From assembly GCF_900314695.1 (NCBI RefSeq), contig NZ_OMWD01000012.1, positions 1 through 64,000 of the forward strand: 64,000 nt of DNA, given 5' to 3'. This stretch comes from an uncultured Methanobrevibacter sp. (GTDB lineage: Archaea > Methanobacteriota > Methanobacteria > Methanobacteriales > Methanobacteriaceae). Below are positions 43,485 through 52,736 of the stretch, piece after piece (the first letter of the stretch is position 1; every line of letters starts with the position of its first letter). Under the pieces are notes generated by a model, which had not been told where the DNA came from, did no database searches, and was given only the letters and a program-made list of their open reading frames with translations. The translations under genes and the position numbers were made by a program.

Positions 43485-43748
43485 TTGAAATTTGTAATGA
43501 GGCCGTATCACATGGTAAGTCTTGGAGGATACATTGTTGAGTGGGATTTTCCTTATAGAAATCTCATAGTTGTAAATAAAACCTCTGAACCAATTAAAAT
43601 TGAAATACCAGTTTTTCATGAAGAATGGATTGCTGAACATAGGGATTTAGGTCTTGAAGTTATTCCTGTTACTAAAAATGATAATTTTTTAAGCATGTGG
43701 AAAAGGGCGCATGCTGAATTAGATAAAATTAGGCCAAAAAATGAATGA
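43485..43748 (+). CDS. ehbP: Energy-converting hydrogenase B subunit EhbP
   Basis: Small soluble protein (87 aa) found only with Ehb: LKFVMRPYHMVSLGGYIVEWDFPYRN, ending HAELDKIRPKNE. The start is TTG at 43485, following the GAGGTGAT ribosome site that overlaps the ehbO stop. Its stop overlaps the next start by 8 bases. Confidence 0.85.
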   Translation: MKFVMRPYHMVSLGGYIVEWDFPYRNLIVVNKTSEPIKIEIPVFHEEWIAEHRDLGLEVIPVTKNDNFLSMWKRAHAELDKIRPKNE

Positions 43749-44400
43749 TTATACGCTAACTATCCAATCATACGAAAAGAAAGGAGTTTTAGATAATATT
43801 ACTGATGTTATCACTTCTCATGGTGCTAATATTAGTTACGTTCATCTTTTTGTTGAAAAAAATAATATGGGATCTATCAATTTGGAATTGGAGCATGTTG
43901 AAAATATTGATGATTTGCTTTCGGATTTGGAAAATATTAAAGATATCAAATCCGTTGAATTGCACGGTTCCCAATTGGATATTTATGGAAAACGTATAAT
44001 TATCGTTGGTGGGGGAGCACAAGTTTCCCAAGTAGCTAAAGGTGCAATCACTGAAGCTGACAGACATAATATACGTGGTGAGCGTATAAGTATTGATACT
44101 ATTCCATTAGTTGGAGAAAAAAATTTGGCTGAAGCTATTGAGGCTATTTCAAGGCTTCCCCGTGTTACTGCACTGGTTTTGGCAGGTTCCCTTATGGGTG
44201 GTGAAATTACAGAATCTGTAAAAAAAGTTAAAGAAAATGGAAATTTGATTGTAATTTCTCTTAATATGCCTGGTAGCGTAACCAAATATGCAGATTTAAT
44301 TATTACAGACCCTATCCAAGCTGGAGTTCTTGCAGTGATGTCTGTTGCAGATACTGCAGTGTTTGACATTAAAAAACTTGGAGATAATATAAAATATTAA
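43741..44400 (+). CDS. ehbQ: EhbQ, ACT-domain protein
   Basis: Last gene of the operon (219 aa). Residues 1-75 form an ACT domain (YTLTIQSYEKKGVLDNITDVITSHGANISYVHLF), usually a small-molecule sensor. Residues 80-219 form a Rossmann-like domain of the DUF5612 type (RIIIVGGGAQVSQVAKGAITEAD, VTALVLAGSLMGGEI, LIVISLNMPGSVTKYADLIITDPIQAGVLAVM). Found at this place in Methanobacteriales ehb operons. A regulatory role is inferred from the ACT domain. Confidence 0.85.
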   Translation: MNDYTLTIQSYEKKGVLDNITDVITSHGANISYVHLFVEKNNMGSINLELEHVENIDDLLSDLENIKDIKSVELHGSQLDIYGKRIIIVGGGAQVSQVAKGAITEADRHNIRGERISIDTIPLVGEKNLAEAIEAISRLPRVTALVLAGSLMGGEITESVKKVKENGNLIVISLNMPGSVTKYADLIITDPIQAGVLAVMSVADTAVFDIKKLGDNIKY

Positions 44401-44426
44401 TTTTTTTCATGTTTATGGACATATAG

Positions 44427-44446
44427 GGGAGTTATTTTTAACTCCC
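44427..44446. terminator. Bidirectional terminator after ehb operon
   Basis: GGGAGTTA-TTTT-TAACTCCC, an 8-bp perfect stem with T-rich flank on both strands, between ehbQ and the converging Cas4-like gene. The 16-mer TTTATGGACATATAGG ends at its left foot. Confidence 0.7.
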
Positions 44447-44454
44447 TTCTTAAC

Positions 44455-45249
44455 TTAACCTTTAAGACAGAAATTTTCATACCCGCATTTGCTGCATTTT
44501 TTTGGATTCATTTTCACGTTCGGAAGCTTTTTATTTTCAGTAATTTCTTTAACTTCTCTTATTACTTCAAACAACCCTTTTCTTAAGTTCACATCCATCA
44601 CAACAGGTCTTTTTTCATCAATTTTTTCATAATATACAAAGCCAACAAAAACTTCGGTTTCGAATTCCTCTTCAAGAAGTATTGCATGAGCTACTAATTC
44701 TATGGCATCCTGGTCCCAAACACCTTTTAGAGGAGGGTTTGAACTTTTAATGATCACTGGATAATATTTGCCGTCAATTATTTCTATTTTATCACATATT
44801 CCAATCAATTCCAGTTTTTGGTCTTTTAATAAATAGGAATACATGCAGTTTGGAAAAAACATGTCGGTAATGGCAAAGGCATCTTTTTGGTACATATTCA
44901 TGGCCTGTTTTATTTTTAAAGCTGTTAATTTTATATTAAAATAAGTATTGTCGATTATTTCATTGACTTGGTCGGAGGTCATGTCCAGATTCATTGATAT
45001 TATCGCATCGGCATTGCTTTTTATGAATGTGTCGATATTTTCAGATAATTCTTTTTCGATTTCGGATAGTTCCATTTCCTTTTTAATTTTGCGCAAATTT
45101 TTCTGAATCAAGTCCTGAATGTCGATTTTGAGTTTTTTAATCTCGATAGCTAATTGGTAATTGTTCTCTTCCTCTTTATCTACGTATGTTTGGATGTATA
45201 GGTTTCTTGGACAGAACATATGTGTTTTAATTGTTGATATATTTATCAT
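44455..45249 (-). CDS. Solo Cas4/Dna2-like iron-sulfur protein
   Basis: A 264-aa protein of the Cas4/RecB-like nuclease family. The iron-sulfur cysteines are C13 (HMFCPRN) and C252, C255, C261 (CSKCGYENFC). The nuclease core has Asp in LIGICDKIEII, but the usual E-x-K is VIIK, so the catalytic Glu is missing at its normal place; the downstream QDAIELVAHAILLEEEF matches the QxxxY-type helix loosely. A long helical insert occupies residues 25-120. No CRISPR array or cas genes are nearby, so it is a solo Cas4-like protein, possibly without nuclease activity. Confidence 0.75.
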   Translation of the reverse strand: MINISTIKTHMFCPRNLYIQTYVDKEEENNYQLAIEIKKLKIDIQDLIQKNLRKIKKEMELSEIEKELSENIDTFIKSNADAIISMNLDMTSDQVNEIIDNTYFNIKLTALKIKQAMNMYQKDAFAITDMFFPNCMYSYLLKDQKLELIGICDKIEIIDGKYYPVIIKSSNPPLKGVWDQDAIELVAHAILLEEEFETEVFVGFVYYEKIDEKRPVVMDVNLRKGLFEVIREVKEITENKKLPNVKMNPKKCSKCGYENFCLKG

Positions 45250-45352
45250 TTTTATAACCTCTAAAATTGTGTAATATTATTTTAAATTTAATAATATAAA
45301 TATTTAGAAGTAATAAATGTCTTAAATTCTTTAAAATTAAATAAAAAAAGAT

Positions 45353-45374
45353 AATAGCTAATATTTTAGCTATT
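45353..45374 (-). terminator. Terminator of the NSS transporter gene
   Basis: AATAGCTAA-TATT-TTAGCTATT, a 9-bp stem at the 3' end of the leftward transporter gene, followed leftward by TATCTTTTTTTATT. Confidence 0.75.
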
Positions 45375-46863
45375 TTGAGTAAATTTTATGTTCGTAGTAA
45401 TTTTTATTACGTGCAGGCAGTAGTGCAATAATACATGGAACCACTATCACCACAATTGTTAATATTAACATTACGATTGAACTTAGGGTATCTGCTTCAT
45501 TAATGGTTGAAACCACTCCCTGTATCCAAAGACCTAGGATACAAATAGGTAAAATGTATTTGATGACTATTTTCCAAGTTTTCCCTACTTTAATTGTTGA
45601 ATGAGCATTCAAGGTCTCGATTAAATCATCAAATTTGTAAATCCAACCAAATACTATACATTCAAGAAGTACTGCAAATAATAATGCGAAGTTATTTAAA
45701 AATGCATCGAAGATTCCTAAAATTGTACTTCCAATGCCTGTTGTAAAAATAATTGAAATACAAAATCCAATAATGCAAACTACGGTTGCGGTTTTTTTAC
45801 GTTCGATAAGGAACTTTTCAGAAATTGAATAACATACTCCTTCAAGTAGTGCAATAACGGATGTGATTCCTGCAAATAAGATGCATAAAAAGAACAAAGG
45901 TCCAATTACATATGCTGCAGGTCCCATTGTATTGAATACTTGTGGGAATACTACAAATGCAAGTCCTGTTCCGGATGTTACAAGTTCATTAAATGGAATT
46001 CCGCTTGTCACGGTCATGAATCCTAAAATGGAAAAAATTCCAATTGAGTTAAACACTTCAAAACCGGAGTTTGAAAATGCTACGATTATTGCGTTATCTA
46101 CTAATTTTGAACCATCAGGCAGATAACTTGCATATGTCATTGCAATTGCCATTCCTAAACTTAGGGAAAATACGATTTGTCCGAATGCTGCTAACCATAC
46201 ATCTAAATTGCCCAACGCCGACCAATCTGGTGTGAAAATTTGTGTATAACCTGCTGATGCACCTGGTAAAGTTAATGAGAATGCAACAATAACTACAACA
46301 ATTCCACAAAGTATAGGTAATAAAATTTTACTTACATTACCTATTCCATCATTCAAATCTCTTTTGATGATAAACCATGCTATAAACCAAATGGCAAATA
46401 CTGAAGCAAGGACAACTGGTACGATAGTAAAAAATCCGGATATTGAATCTGTAGAGTGTAATACTGAATTAGTAAAGTATAGGTCAGGGTTTGATCCCCA
46501 TGCTTTTGTAAAACTTAGGAATATATAGATTAAATCCCATCCGACAACACAAACGTAATAGGTCGTAATTAAGAATACAACAATCAGTATAAACCATGCT
46601 ACAGGTTCTAATTTTTCATTAATTGAATATAATATTCTTGCAATTGATCTTTTGAACTTGAATCCGACGGCATACTCCACTAAAACAAATGAAATTCCTA
46701 AAAGAAATATTGAAACGATGTATGGAATCATAAATGATCCTCCACCGTTGGAGTATAAAACATTTGGGAAACGCCATATGTTTCCAAGACCGACAGCAGA
46801 ACTAATCATTGCCATCATAAATGCAAGATTACTATTCCATTCTGATTTTTTCTGTTCTGTCAT
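45370..46863 (-). CDS. Sodium-dependent transporter, NSS/SNF family
   Basis: Twelve-helix Na+-coupled symporter (497 aa), usually for amino acids. The helix-1 signature SSAVGLGNIWRFPNVLYSNGGGSFMIPY holds the sodium- and substrate-binding GLGN..RFP. YVCVVGWDLIYIF (helix 3), GQIVFSLSLGMAIAMTYASYL (helix 6) and FVVFPQVFNTMG (helix 7) are also typical. Substrate is not evident. Single gene with upstream region of about 400 bases and a leftward TATA (ATATATAAACTTC) near 46905. Confidence 0.92.
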   Translation of the reverse strand: MTEQKKSEWNSNLAFMMAMISSAVGLGNIWRFPNVLYSNGGGSFMIPYIVSIFLLGISFVLVEYAVGFKFKRSIARILYSINEKLEPVAWFILIVVFLITTYYVCVVGWDLIYIFLSFTKAWGSNPDLYFTNSVLHSTDSISGFFTIVPVVLASVFAIWFIAWFIIKRDLNDGIGNVSKILLPILCGIVVVIVAFSLTLPGASAGYTQIFTPDWSALGNLDVWLAAFGQIVFSLSLGMAIAMTYASYLPDGSKLVDNAIIVAFSNSGFEVFNSIGIFSILGFMTVTSGIPFNELVTSGTGLAFVVFPQVFNTMGPAAYVIGPLFFLCILFAGITSVIALLEGVCYSISEKFLIERKKTATVVCIIGFCISIIFTTGIGSTILGIFDAFLNNFALLFAVLLECIVFGWIYKFDDLIETLNAHSTIKVGKTWKIVIKYILPICILGLWIQGVVSTINEADTLSSIVMLILTIVVIVVPCIIALLPARNKNYYEHKIYSK

Positions 46864-47267
46864 ATAATCACATTAAATTTAATACTATTATTTAGGTATT
46901 TGAAGTTTATATATTATTGTATTAAATTTGTTTAACTTGTGTTATTTTTTCTTAAAATAATTTGAATAGATTTATATTTGTTATTTTTCTTAAATGAATA
47001 ATATTTCTAATGTAAAATGGTGAAAAGTTAATAATATGTGTCCTAAATTTTTAGTGTTTGTTTAAAAAATTTGACAATTATCTTTTTTTGGAGGATACTC
47101 TTTATTAGTATTGTTTCTTGTTTTTAAAGAATAATCTCAGTAAAGTTTATATATCTGTTTTTCTCTAAGCAATTTTACTTAATGGATTTAATAAGCTTTA
47201 AACACGATTTGATGCATAATGTAATTTTAAATTAGCCTCTAATGTAAAAATGGAGGTGATAAGTAGG
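46864..47267. other. 404-base noncoding stretch
   Basis: AT-rich region between the transporter and the candidate small gene. It holds the leftward transporter promoter, a rightward TATA box (AAGTTTATATATCTG, about 47143-47157) and the left arm of the inverted repeat at 47211-47221. CTAATGTAAAA before a purine-rich ribosome-like site occurs twice (about 47008 and 47239). Confidence 0.5.
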
Positions 47268-47303
47268 ATGTTTGAATTAACTAATACTTATTCATTATGC
47301 ATC
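47211..47303 (+). repeat. 11-bp inverted repeat enclosing a start codon
   Basis: GATGCATAATG (47211-47221) and CATTATGCATC (47293-47303) are perfect inverted copies with 71 bases between. The loop contains the GGAGGTGA ribosome site and ATG (47268) of the small open frame, so the RNA fold could control its translation. Confidence 0.5.
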
Positions 47304-47447
47304 CCCATTTCATTTGAATTGAATGATGTCTCCGGTCATACAACTAATTTGAGTGAGGTAAGGATTGTGGAGATAATTATGCTCTTGCTGGTGACATATT
47401 ATCCAAATATTATTACTATATTTGAGATAAATATAGACATTAATTGA
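47268..47447 (+). CDS. Possible small protein, 59 aa
   Basis: Open frame preceded by a strong GGAGGTGA ribosome site 8 bases before the ATG and by a TATA box about 110 bases upstream. The product starts MFELTNTYSLCIPISFELND and has a hydrophobic stretch (IVEIIMLLLVTYYPNIITIF) that could be a membrane helix. A hairpin with T-run at 47503-47530 would end the transcript. I do not recognise it; composition is only weakly protein-like, and the transcript could instead be noncoding. Confidence 0.4.
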   Translation: MFELTNTYSLCIPISFELNDVSGHTTNLSEVRIVEIIMLLLVTYYPNIITIFEINIDIN

Positions 47448-47502
47448 CTATTTTTTTGAGAATTCTATTTTTTGTTTTCTATTTGAATTGTTATTCTGCA
47501 TT

Positions 47503-47530
47503 GGGTGTTGACATTCACATCACCCTTTTT
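47503..47530 (+). terminator. Hairpin plus T-run
   Basis: GGGTGTTG...CATCACCC (one mismatch) followed by TTTTT, 56 bases after the small open frame. Confidence 0.55.
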
Positions 47531-47583
47531 CAAATCCACTTTGATTTTTTTGGTTTAAAGAATTACAATCCTAGAAATATTAT

Positions 47584-48657
47584 TTAAGCTGGACTTTCCT
47601 TAAGCTTCAAATACTCATCAATTGCTTCACGGGTAGTTCCGACAACAATGCGGTAATGTGAAAATTCACCATTTATAATGACCTTTTCCACTTTGCCTTT
47701 AGCAATTACATGCTCACCGTCAATAACTTCGCCGGCATAGGTGTGTGTAAATGAAACAACTTCAGTCAATGGGAAATCAACGCCGTCAAGAACTTCAACA
47801 TTTTCAATTGTATAAAGTGAAGGATTGTCGAATGCTCCAAGTGCGCTTACGATATCACATTCGATTTTTGCTATTCCCTGAGGCTCATATACTGTATCTC
47901 CCCAAACACCTTCAATTTCATCATAATCCTTGGTTGCTAGAATGTCAAATAAAGTTCCGTTGATTGTTCCTCTGTTTGCTTTTCTGTTTTCATACCATCT
48001 GAATTCCTCTTTTGTAAGGCTTTCGTCAAACATTCTTTTATCATAAACAAAATCCCAGTAATCGTTGGTGATTCCTTCAACGGTAATGTGCTTGTCGACT
48101 TCTTCGATGTATACTTCTTTTCCACGGTGTTCTTTAAAAGTGGCGATTGCTCTTCTGTGATTGTCAAGGCCATATACGACAAAGTCCAGGTCGCTTACAT
48201 CACTTTTTTGAAGGCCGGGTAGGATTGAACCTGAAATTCCCAGATGGTCATATGGAATGTCTGCCATGAAATGGAAAAAGTCGGCAACATCCATTAATTT
48301 TGCAATCAATTCAGGATTTTTAACTTTTCCTCCTTCATCAAAAGTCTTTTTAAGGCCTAAAAGCCTTTCTTCAGGTTTTATTATTTTTTCAACCTTTTCC
48401 AATGGAACTCCCATCATTTCAACATTGGTAACTTCTGAAAAATACAAATAATCAGGATAGTTTTCACGTAAATATGAGTATGCTTCTTCTGATCCTACTT
48501 TTCTATAACGTTTACCGTCTTTTTCACGGTCTCCTTTAGGATCTGGAACATATCTTAAAAATGAAATGACTCGGTTTTCTGGATGGATGTAATTGGTGGA
48601 TGCGAAATACAAATCATCGCTTGTGTAAATGAAATCTCTTGTTCTTACTTGTTTCAT
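47584..48657 (-). CDS. Predicted archaeal nucleotidyltransferase (COG1665 type)
   Basis: A 357-aa cytoplasmic protein with a nucleotidyltransferase motif in the middle, LGISGSILPGLQKSDVSDLDFVVYG (GS followed by DxD), about residues 140-165. The N-terminal part (TRDFIYTSDDLYFASTNYIHPENRVISFLRYVPDPKG) and the C-terminal beta domain (SHYRIVVGTTREAIDEYL) are conserved in archaeal relatives I recall. Substrate unknown. A single gene with its own upstream AT-rich promoter region. Confidence 0.75.
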   Translation of the reverse strand: MKQVRTRDFIYTSDDLYFASTNYIHPENRVISFLRYVPDPKGDREKDGKRYRKVGSEEAYSYLRENYPDYLYFSEVTNVEMMGVPLEKVEKIIKPEERLLGLKKTFDEGGKVKNPELIAKLMDVADFFHFMADIPYDHLGISGSILPGLQKSDVSDLDFVVYGLDNHRRAIATFKEHRGKEVYIEEVDKHITVEGITNDYWDFVYDKRMFDESLTKEEFRWYENRKANRGTINGTLFDILATKDYDEIEGVWGDTVYEPQGIAKIECDIVSALGAFDNPSLYTIENVEVLDGVDFPLTEVVSFTHTYAGEVIDGEHVIAKGKVEKVIINGEFSHYRIVVGTTREAIDEYLKLKESPA

Positions 48658-49171
48658 AATTTTTACTCCTAGTTTTAATTTTTAATTTTAATTAATTAAA
48701 ATTTTACTAATATTGACGAGTTTGTTTAGTTCGTTATATGGATATTATCTGTTCAAATTAAGTTTAGGTATTATGAATCTGTAATGGATGGAATTTTTTT
48801 TTAACATTCTATTTATATATTTTAAATTATATATCTATCAAATGAATAATTTAATAATTTTTTTAGATTTTCATAAATTAAATCGAAATCTTAATTGTTT
48901 GATAGATATTTGGATTCCAAGAAATCCTTCAAAGTATTTGCTTATTTTACGAGTGATTGATATCCAATTTTCATTATTCTCAGAATTTTATCAATAAATT
49001 CATAGACTTTAACTAAAAAATTTTTTGTCCAAAACTATATTTTGTTGATTTTTCCTGATTTTTTGATGTTTGTCTAAATAGTGTAGAGATTTTCCTAAGT
49101 TATTTAAGATATGATTTAAAATAGTTGAAGTAAGAATATGTTTTAAATTTTTTCTAGAGAAAATATTCACT
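48658..49171. other. 514-base noncoding stretch with a hairpin
   Basis: AT-rich. ATATCTATCAAA (48831-48842) and TTTGATAGATAT (48898-48909) form a perfect 12-bp inverted repeat, with a weaker inner TTAGATTTTC/GAAATCTTA pair in the 55-base loop. A rightward TATA-like TTTATATATTTT lies at about 48812. The open frames here look accidental. Confidence 0.45.
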
Positions 49172-50263
49172 TCAACCAGTTCTTAATTTCTTATACAATA
49201 TAGCACAGGCTGTAGATACGATTAAAATTAATATTGAAAATATGGCACATGTCAAATCGGTAAATAGAATATCTTTAAAGATATAAGCTAAACCTATTAT
49301 TGTTAAAGGTATGAAAAATGATTGTCCAATATAAATTCTATTGATGTTGCTGCTTAATGTTGAAAATACCTTATTGATTCTATCCGGCAAATATTTAGCC
49401 AAATAATAGCAAAGCCCCATAACTCCATGAATATAGATTATACACAATATTGCGTCCAATGTTGTCATGTAATAATACAGTACTCCTCTGCCGGAAAATA
49501 ATTCTTTTCCCCATAATGTTGGAGATAGTCCGAAATATATTATAACCAATATAATAAAAATTGGCCAGTATTTAAAGAATTGTGCTTTGTTTTTAACTCT
49601 GATGAAATATTGTCCCCATATTAATCCTGAAATTGGAAAAATAAACCAGTTAAATAATGGAAATGCTGTATATTCTGTAGTGGTTCCAATGAAATAACCA
49701 ATGAATATATTTAAAACTGGTGTGCCGAAATCAACACATCTCAAGAGGCTACCAATTAAAGACATTGCCAATGCTATGATAATCAGCCATTTGTTTGAAA
49801 GTTCAAATTTCTTAAGAATGCCTATTAAAACGAAAGACAAACCTGCAAATATTAAAACCCCACAAAAAAAGAATATTAATCCGCCATGGATATGGTAAAG
49901 ATCCCACCTGCCCAATAGTGAACCGCTTGTAAAGTAAGGTAAAACATATTCAAATAAATTCACTAAAATGCCTGTAAGATATAAAATGCATCCTCTTTTA
50001 ATCATGGTGTCCCATTGGCTATGCCTTGAATAGACAATACCTACTCCCATACAAAACATGAAAATTGGAGCCGGACAAGGTCCTCCTAAAACATCTGCAA
50101 AAAGAATATTATATATAAAACTAGTTGAATGATTAAAATCCCCAACCAATATCAGGAAATTAATAAAAACCATAAAAATAATTGAAAGGCCTTTTGCTAT
50201 ATCAAGTTCCATTTGCCTACCTGTGTTCACCTTTTCATCTGAAAACAAATCCTTAATACTCAT
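49172..50263 (-). CDS. Multi-pass membrane acyltransferase-like protein
   Basis: Integral membrane protein (363 aa) with about ten helices. The start (RQMELDIAKGLSIIFMVFINFLIL, then GPCPAPIFMFCMGVGIVYSR) resembles heparan-alpha-glucosaminide N-acetyltransferase/DUF1624-type acyltransferases, whose first helix carries xDxxRGL-like residues; here it is LDIAKGL. It may acylate a surface sugar or lipid. Substrate and direction unknown. Single gene, no close partner. Confidence 0.65.
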   Translation of the reverse strand: MSIKDLFSDEKVNTGRQMELDIAKGLSIIFMVFINFLILVGDFNHSTSFIYNILFADVLGGPCPAPIFMFCMGVGIVYSRHSQWDTMIKRGCILYLTGILVNLFEYVLPYFTSGSLLGRWDLYHIHGGLIFFFCGVLIFAGLSFVLIGILKKFELSNKWLIIIALAMSLIGSLLRCVDFGTPVLNIFIGYFIGTTTEYTAFPLFNWFIFPISGLIWGQYFIRVKNKAQFFKYWPIFIILVIIYFGLSPTLWGKELFSGRGVLYYYMTTLDAILCIIYIHGVMGLCYYLAKYLPDRINKVFSTLSSNINRIYIGQSFFIPLTIIGLAYIFKDILFTDLTCAIFSILILIVSTACAILYKKLRTG

Positions 50264-50875
50264 AATTTTATGTTATATATTTAATAATATTTAACTGTGT
50301 GATAGGTAGTGAAAAAATTATTGTTTGATATAATTATGAATAATTATTATTGGATGTTGGAGATGTAAAATGATAAGTATCTAAACATTTTTTATATATT
50401 TTGTATGATTTTATTCGTAATGTTTTGATTTTTTTAGGATATGTCTTTATGAACTGGTCTTTAAAAGCCGATTTCTAAAAATTTTTTAAAATCTTAAAAA
50501 GAAGCAAATATTACTTTATTTAAAAAAAGGGTTTTAATTTAAGAATTGTGTGAACAGAAATGGTGCAGACCAAAAAGACAATTGGCAGACTGGTGTCTAG
50601 TTGATATTTGCAAAAAATCATATGATTTTTTTAAATTGATTTTACGATTAATAATATTGTTATTGTTTTTTTTAAAAACTAATTTTAATTAATTCAAAAA
50701 TCAGTTATTTTATTTTTCATTCATATTTGCACAAATTTATTTTTTGAAATCTATATACAAAATTGACCAAATATGATTATTTATATATTAATATGATGTT
50801 GTATATAATGCGATACTTTTTTTAATACCTTTAACTAAATATTAATAGGTAATTTAATAATTGTAGGTTTTTATC
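50264..50875. other. 612-base noncoding stretch
   Basis: Very AT-rich. A less AT-rich island at about 50550-50620 (GGTGCAGACC...GGCAGACTGGTGTCTAG) has weak self-complementarity (AGAC/GTCT). A TATA-like TTTATATATTAATATG at about 50790 may serve the gene at 50876. No gene recognised. Confidence 0.5.
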
Positions 50876-51469
50876 ATGGATATTACTCACAAGCATATTG
50901 ATGAAATTTTTGAATATGATGGTAGCCAAATTAATCCTTCATGGGCTTTTCAAGAATTCGGAATATATGGATCATCAATTGTAACTTGGATTGGTCCTGT
51001 AAATATTACTCCGGATAATTTAAAGGATTTTGCTGATGTGGGTCTTGAAATCAAATCTAATTATATGGTCAATTTTATTTGTGAGTTCTTTGACCAACAA
51101 CCCCCGAATATGAGGGTTGCTTATTTAAGACAAAGATTATTGGTGATGATTTTTAGAGAAATCTTAACTGAATATGGAATTCAAACAAAAAGGGAAGGTG
51201 ATGATATATTTGTTGATGGTGGAAAACTCTCTATCTCAATAGCAAGCATTTCCTTAAGCTCTGCAAAAATACACTTTGCCCTTAACTTGGAGGATAAAGG
51301 AACTCCAAGTGATGTTGAAACAATTGGTCTTTATGATATTAAAGTTAATGGTGAACAAGTATTCAATCAAAATAATTTATTGGATTTAATTAATAAAACT
51401 GTAAAAAATTTTATTAATGAATTAAAAACAATTGAAAACGATATAAGTAAAACTAAGGTGTTAGGATGA
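50876..51469 (+). CDS. DUF366 family protein
   Basis: A 197-aa protein matching DUF366, which I recall beside queuosine/archaeosine genes in archaea and has a biotin/lipoate-ligase-like fold. Seen here: EYDGSQINPSWAFQEFGIYGSSIVTWIGP, MVNFICEFFDQQPPNMRVAYLRQRLLVMI and ISIASISLSSAKIHFALNL. Function unproven. It overlaps queD by 4 bases, so a role in 7-deazaguanine metabolism or tRNA modification is inferred. Confidence 0.8.
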   Translation: MDITHKHIDEIFEYDGSQINPSWAFQEFGIYGSSIVTWIGPVNITPDNLKDFADVGLEIKSNYMVNFICEFFDQQPPNMRVAYLRQRLLVMIFREILTEYGIQTKREGDDIFVDGGKLSISIASISLSSAKIHFALNLEDKGTPSDVETIGLYDIKVNGEQVFNQNNLLDLINKTVKNFINELKTIENDISKTKVLG

Positions 51470-51981
51470 AAATTTTAATAAATGGTATTCAATCAAATTT
51501 AAGATTTTCTTCTGCCCATGTAATTCCGGGCCATGAATCCTGCGGATTTATTCATGGTCATTCATATTTTGTTGATATTGAAATTGAAGGTGAAAGGGCA
51601 GGAAAATTCGAGTTTGTAGTTGATTTTAAAGATGTTAAAGATTATACTAAGGCAATTTGTGACGAACTGGACCACAGATTGTTGATTCCTGTTTACAATG
51701 ATTTGATAGAATTTAAGGAATTTGATAAGAATAAAGATTCAATTTTTGATTTAAAAGAACAAAATTCTGTTAGATTTAAAATAGATGGTAAAGGTTATTC
51801 TGTTCCTGCAGTTGACTGTGTATTTTTACCATTGCCCTATACTTCAGCTGAAGAATTGTCTAAATTTTTTGCAGAAACTTTGGCTAAAAAATTATCCGAA
51901 ACTTATGACAATTTGGAATACGTTTCAGTTTGTGTAAATGAAGGAATCGGTCAGGGAGCGATGTACAGGAAAGATTTATGA
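51466..51981 (+). CDS. queD: 6-carboxytetrahydropterin synthase QueD
   Basis: PTPS-family enzyme (171 aa) that makes 6-carboxy-tetrahydropterin for preQ0, the base of archaeosine in tRNA. Zinc histidines in FSSAHVI and FIHGHSYFVDIEI, catalytic Cys in HESCGFIHGH, and LDHRLLIPVYND. The C-terminal Glu lies in VCVNEGIGQGAMY. Stop overlaps queE (ATGATG). Confidence 0.93.
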   Translation: MKILINGIQSNLRFSSAHVIPGHESCGFIHGHSYFVDIEIEGERAGKFEFVVDFKDVKDYTKAICDELDHRLLIPVYNDLIEFKEFDKNKDSIFDLKEQNSVRFKIDGKGYSVPAVDCVFLPLPYTSAEELSKFFAETLAKKLSETYDNLEYVSVCVNEGIGQGAMYRKDL

Positions 51982-52679
51982 TGAAAGCTCCAATTATTGA
52001 GATTTTTTCATCCTTTCAGGGTGAAGGATTATTGATAGGTGAAAGACAAATATTTGTTAGATTTGCGGGATGCAATCTAAACTGCAATTATTGCGACACC
52101 AATGATAGTAAATCTGAAAAATCAGGTAGGTTAATGACACCTCAGAGTGTAACTGATGAAATAAATAAATTATTAACTCCTGATTGCAGAAGCATTTCAT
52201 TTACTGGAGGTGAACCTAGTCTGTATCCAGACTTCATTAATGAAGTTTCAAAATTAACGGATTTGAAGATAATGCTTGAAACTAACGGTACTTTGCCGGA
52301 TAATATTGATTCAATCGAAAAATTGGACATGGTTTCATTGGATATTAAATTGCCTGAGCATTTTGATGGTGATTTTGATGATGAAATTTTTTTCAATGAA
52401 ATTAAATCACTAAATTTATTAATGGCGAAGTCTAAAAATGTATATTGTAAAGTAGTTATATTGCCTTCAACAAAAATAAAATCATTTAAAGAGGTAATCA
52501 AAAAATTATCCGATAATATTTCAAGCAAAAGTGATCTTCAAATAATTATCCAACCTTCTAGTCCATTAAACGAATGGAAGGACCTTAATTTTAAATTATT
52601 TGAGTTTTCAGAGATTGTTGGGCAATATTTTGAAGTTTCCACCATCCCTCAAATTCATAAAATTCTGGATATTGAGTAA
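51978..52679 (+). CDS. queE: 7-carboxy-7-deazaguanine synthase QueE
   Basis: Radical SAM enzyme (233 aa) converting the QueD product to CDG. Motifs: IFSSFQGEGLLIGERQIFVRFAGCNLNCNYCDTN with the CX3CX2C cluster, then SFTGGEPSLYPDF and MLETNGTLP. Full length. Forms an operon with DUF366 and queD; queC is not in the window. Confidence 0.95.
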   Translation: MMKAPIIEIFSSFQGEGLLIGERQIFVRFAGCNLNCNYCDTNDSKSEKSGRLMTPQSVTDEINKLLTPDCRSISFTGGEPSLYPDFINEVSKLTDLKIMLETNGTLPDNIDSIEKLDMVSLDIKLPEHFDGDFDDEIFFNEIKSLNLLMAKSKNVYCKVVILPSTKIKSFKEVIKKLSDNISSKSDLQIIIQPSSPLNEWKDLNFKLFEFSEIVGQYFEVSTIPQIHKILDIE

Positions 52680-52736
52680 TTTTGTTTTTAATTGTGTGAT
52701 TTTATTTTTAAAAAGTGATATAATTATAGTAGAGGT

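Noticed and set aside
44455..45249. CRISPR-Cas locus suggested by the Cas4-like protein
   Set aside because: No array or other cas gene within the window; solo Cas4-like proteins are common in archaea.
48788..48997. Open frame of 69 codons in the gap before the acyltransferase
   Set aside because: Starts in a T-run without ribosome site and crosses the inverted repeat; composition follows the AT-rich background.
50550..50620. C/D-box small RNA in the gap before the DUF366 gene
   Set aside because: No RTGATGA or CTGA boxes at proper spacing could be found.
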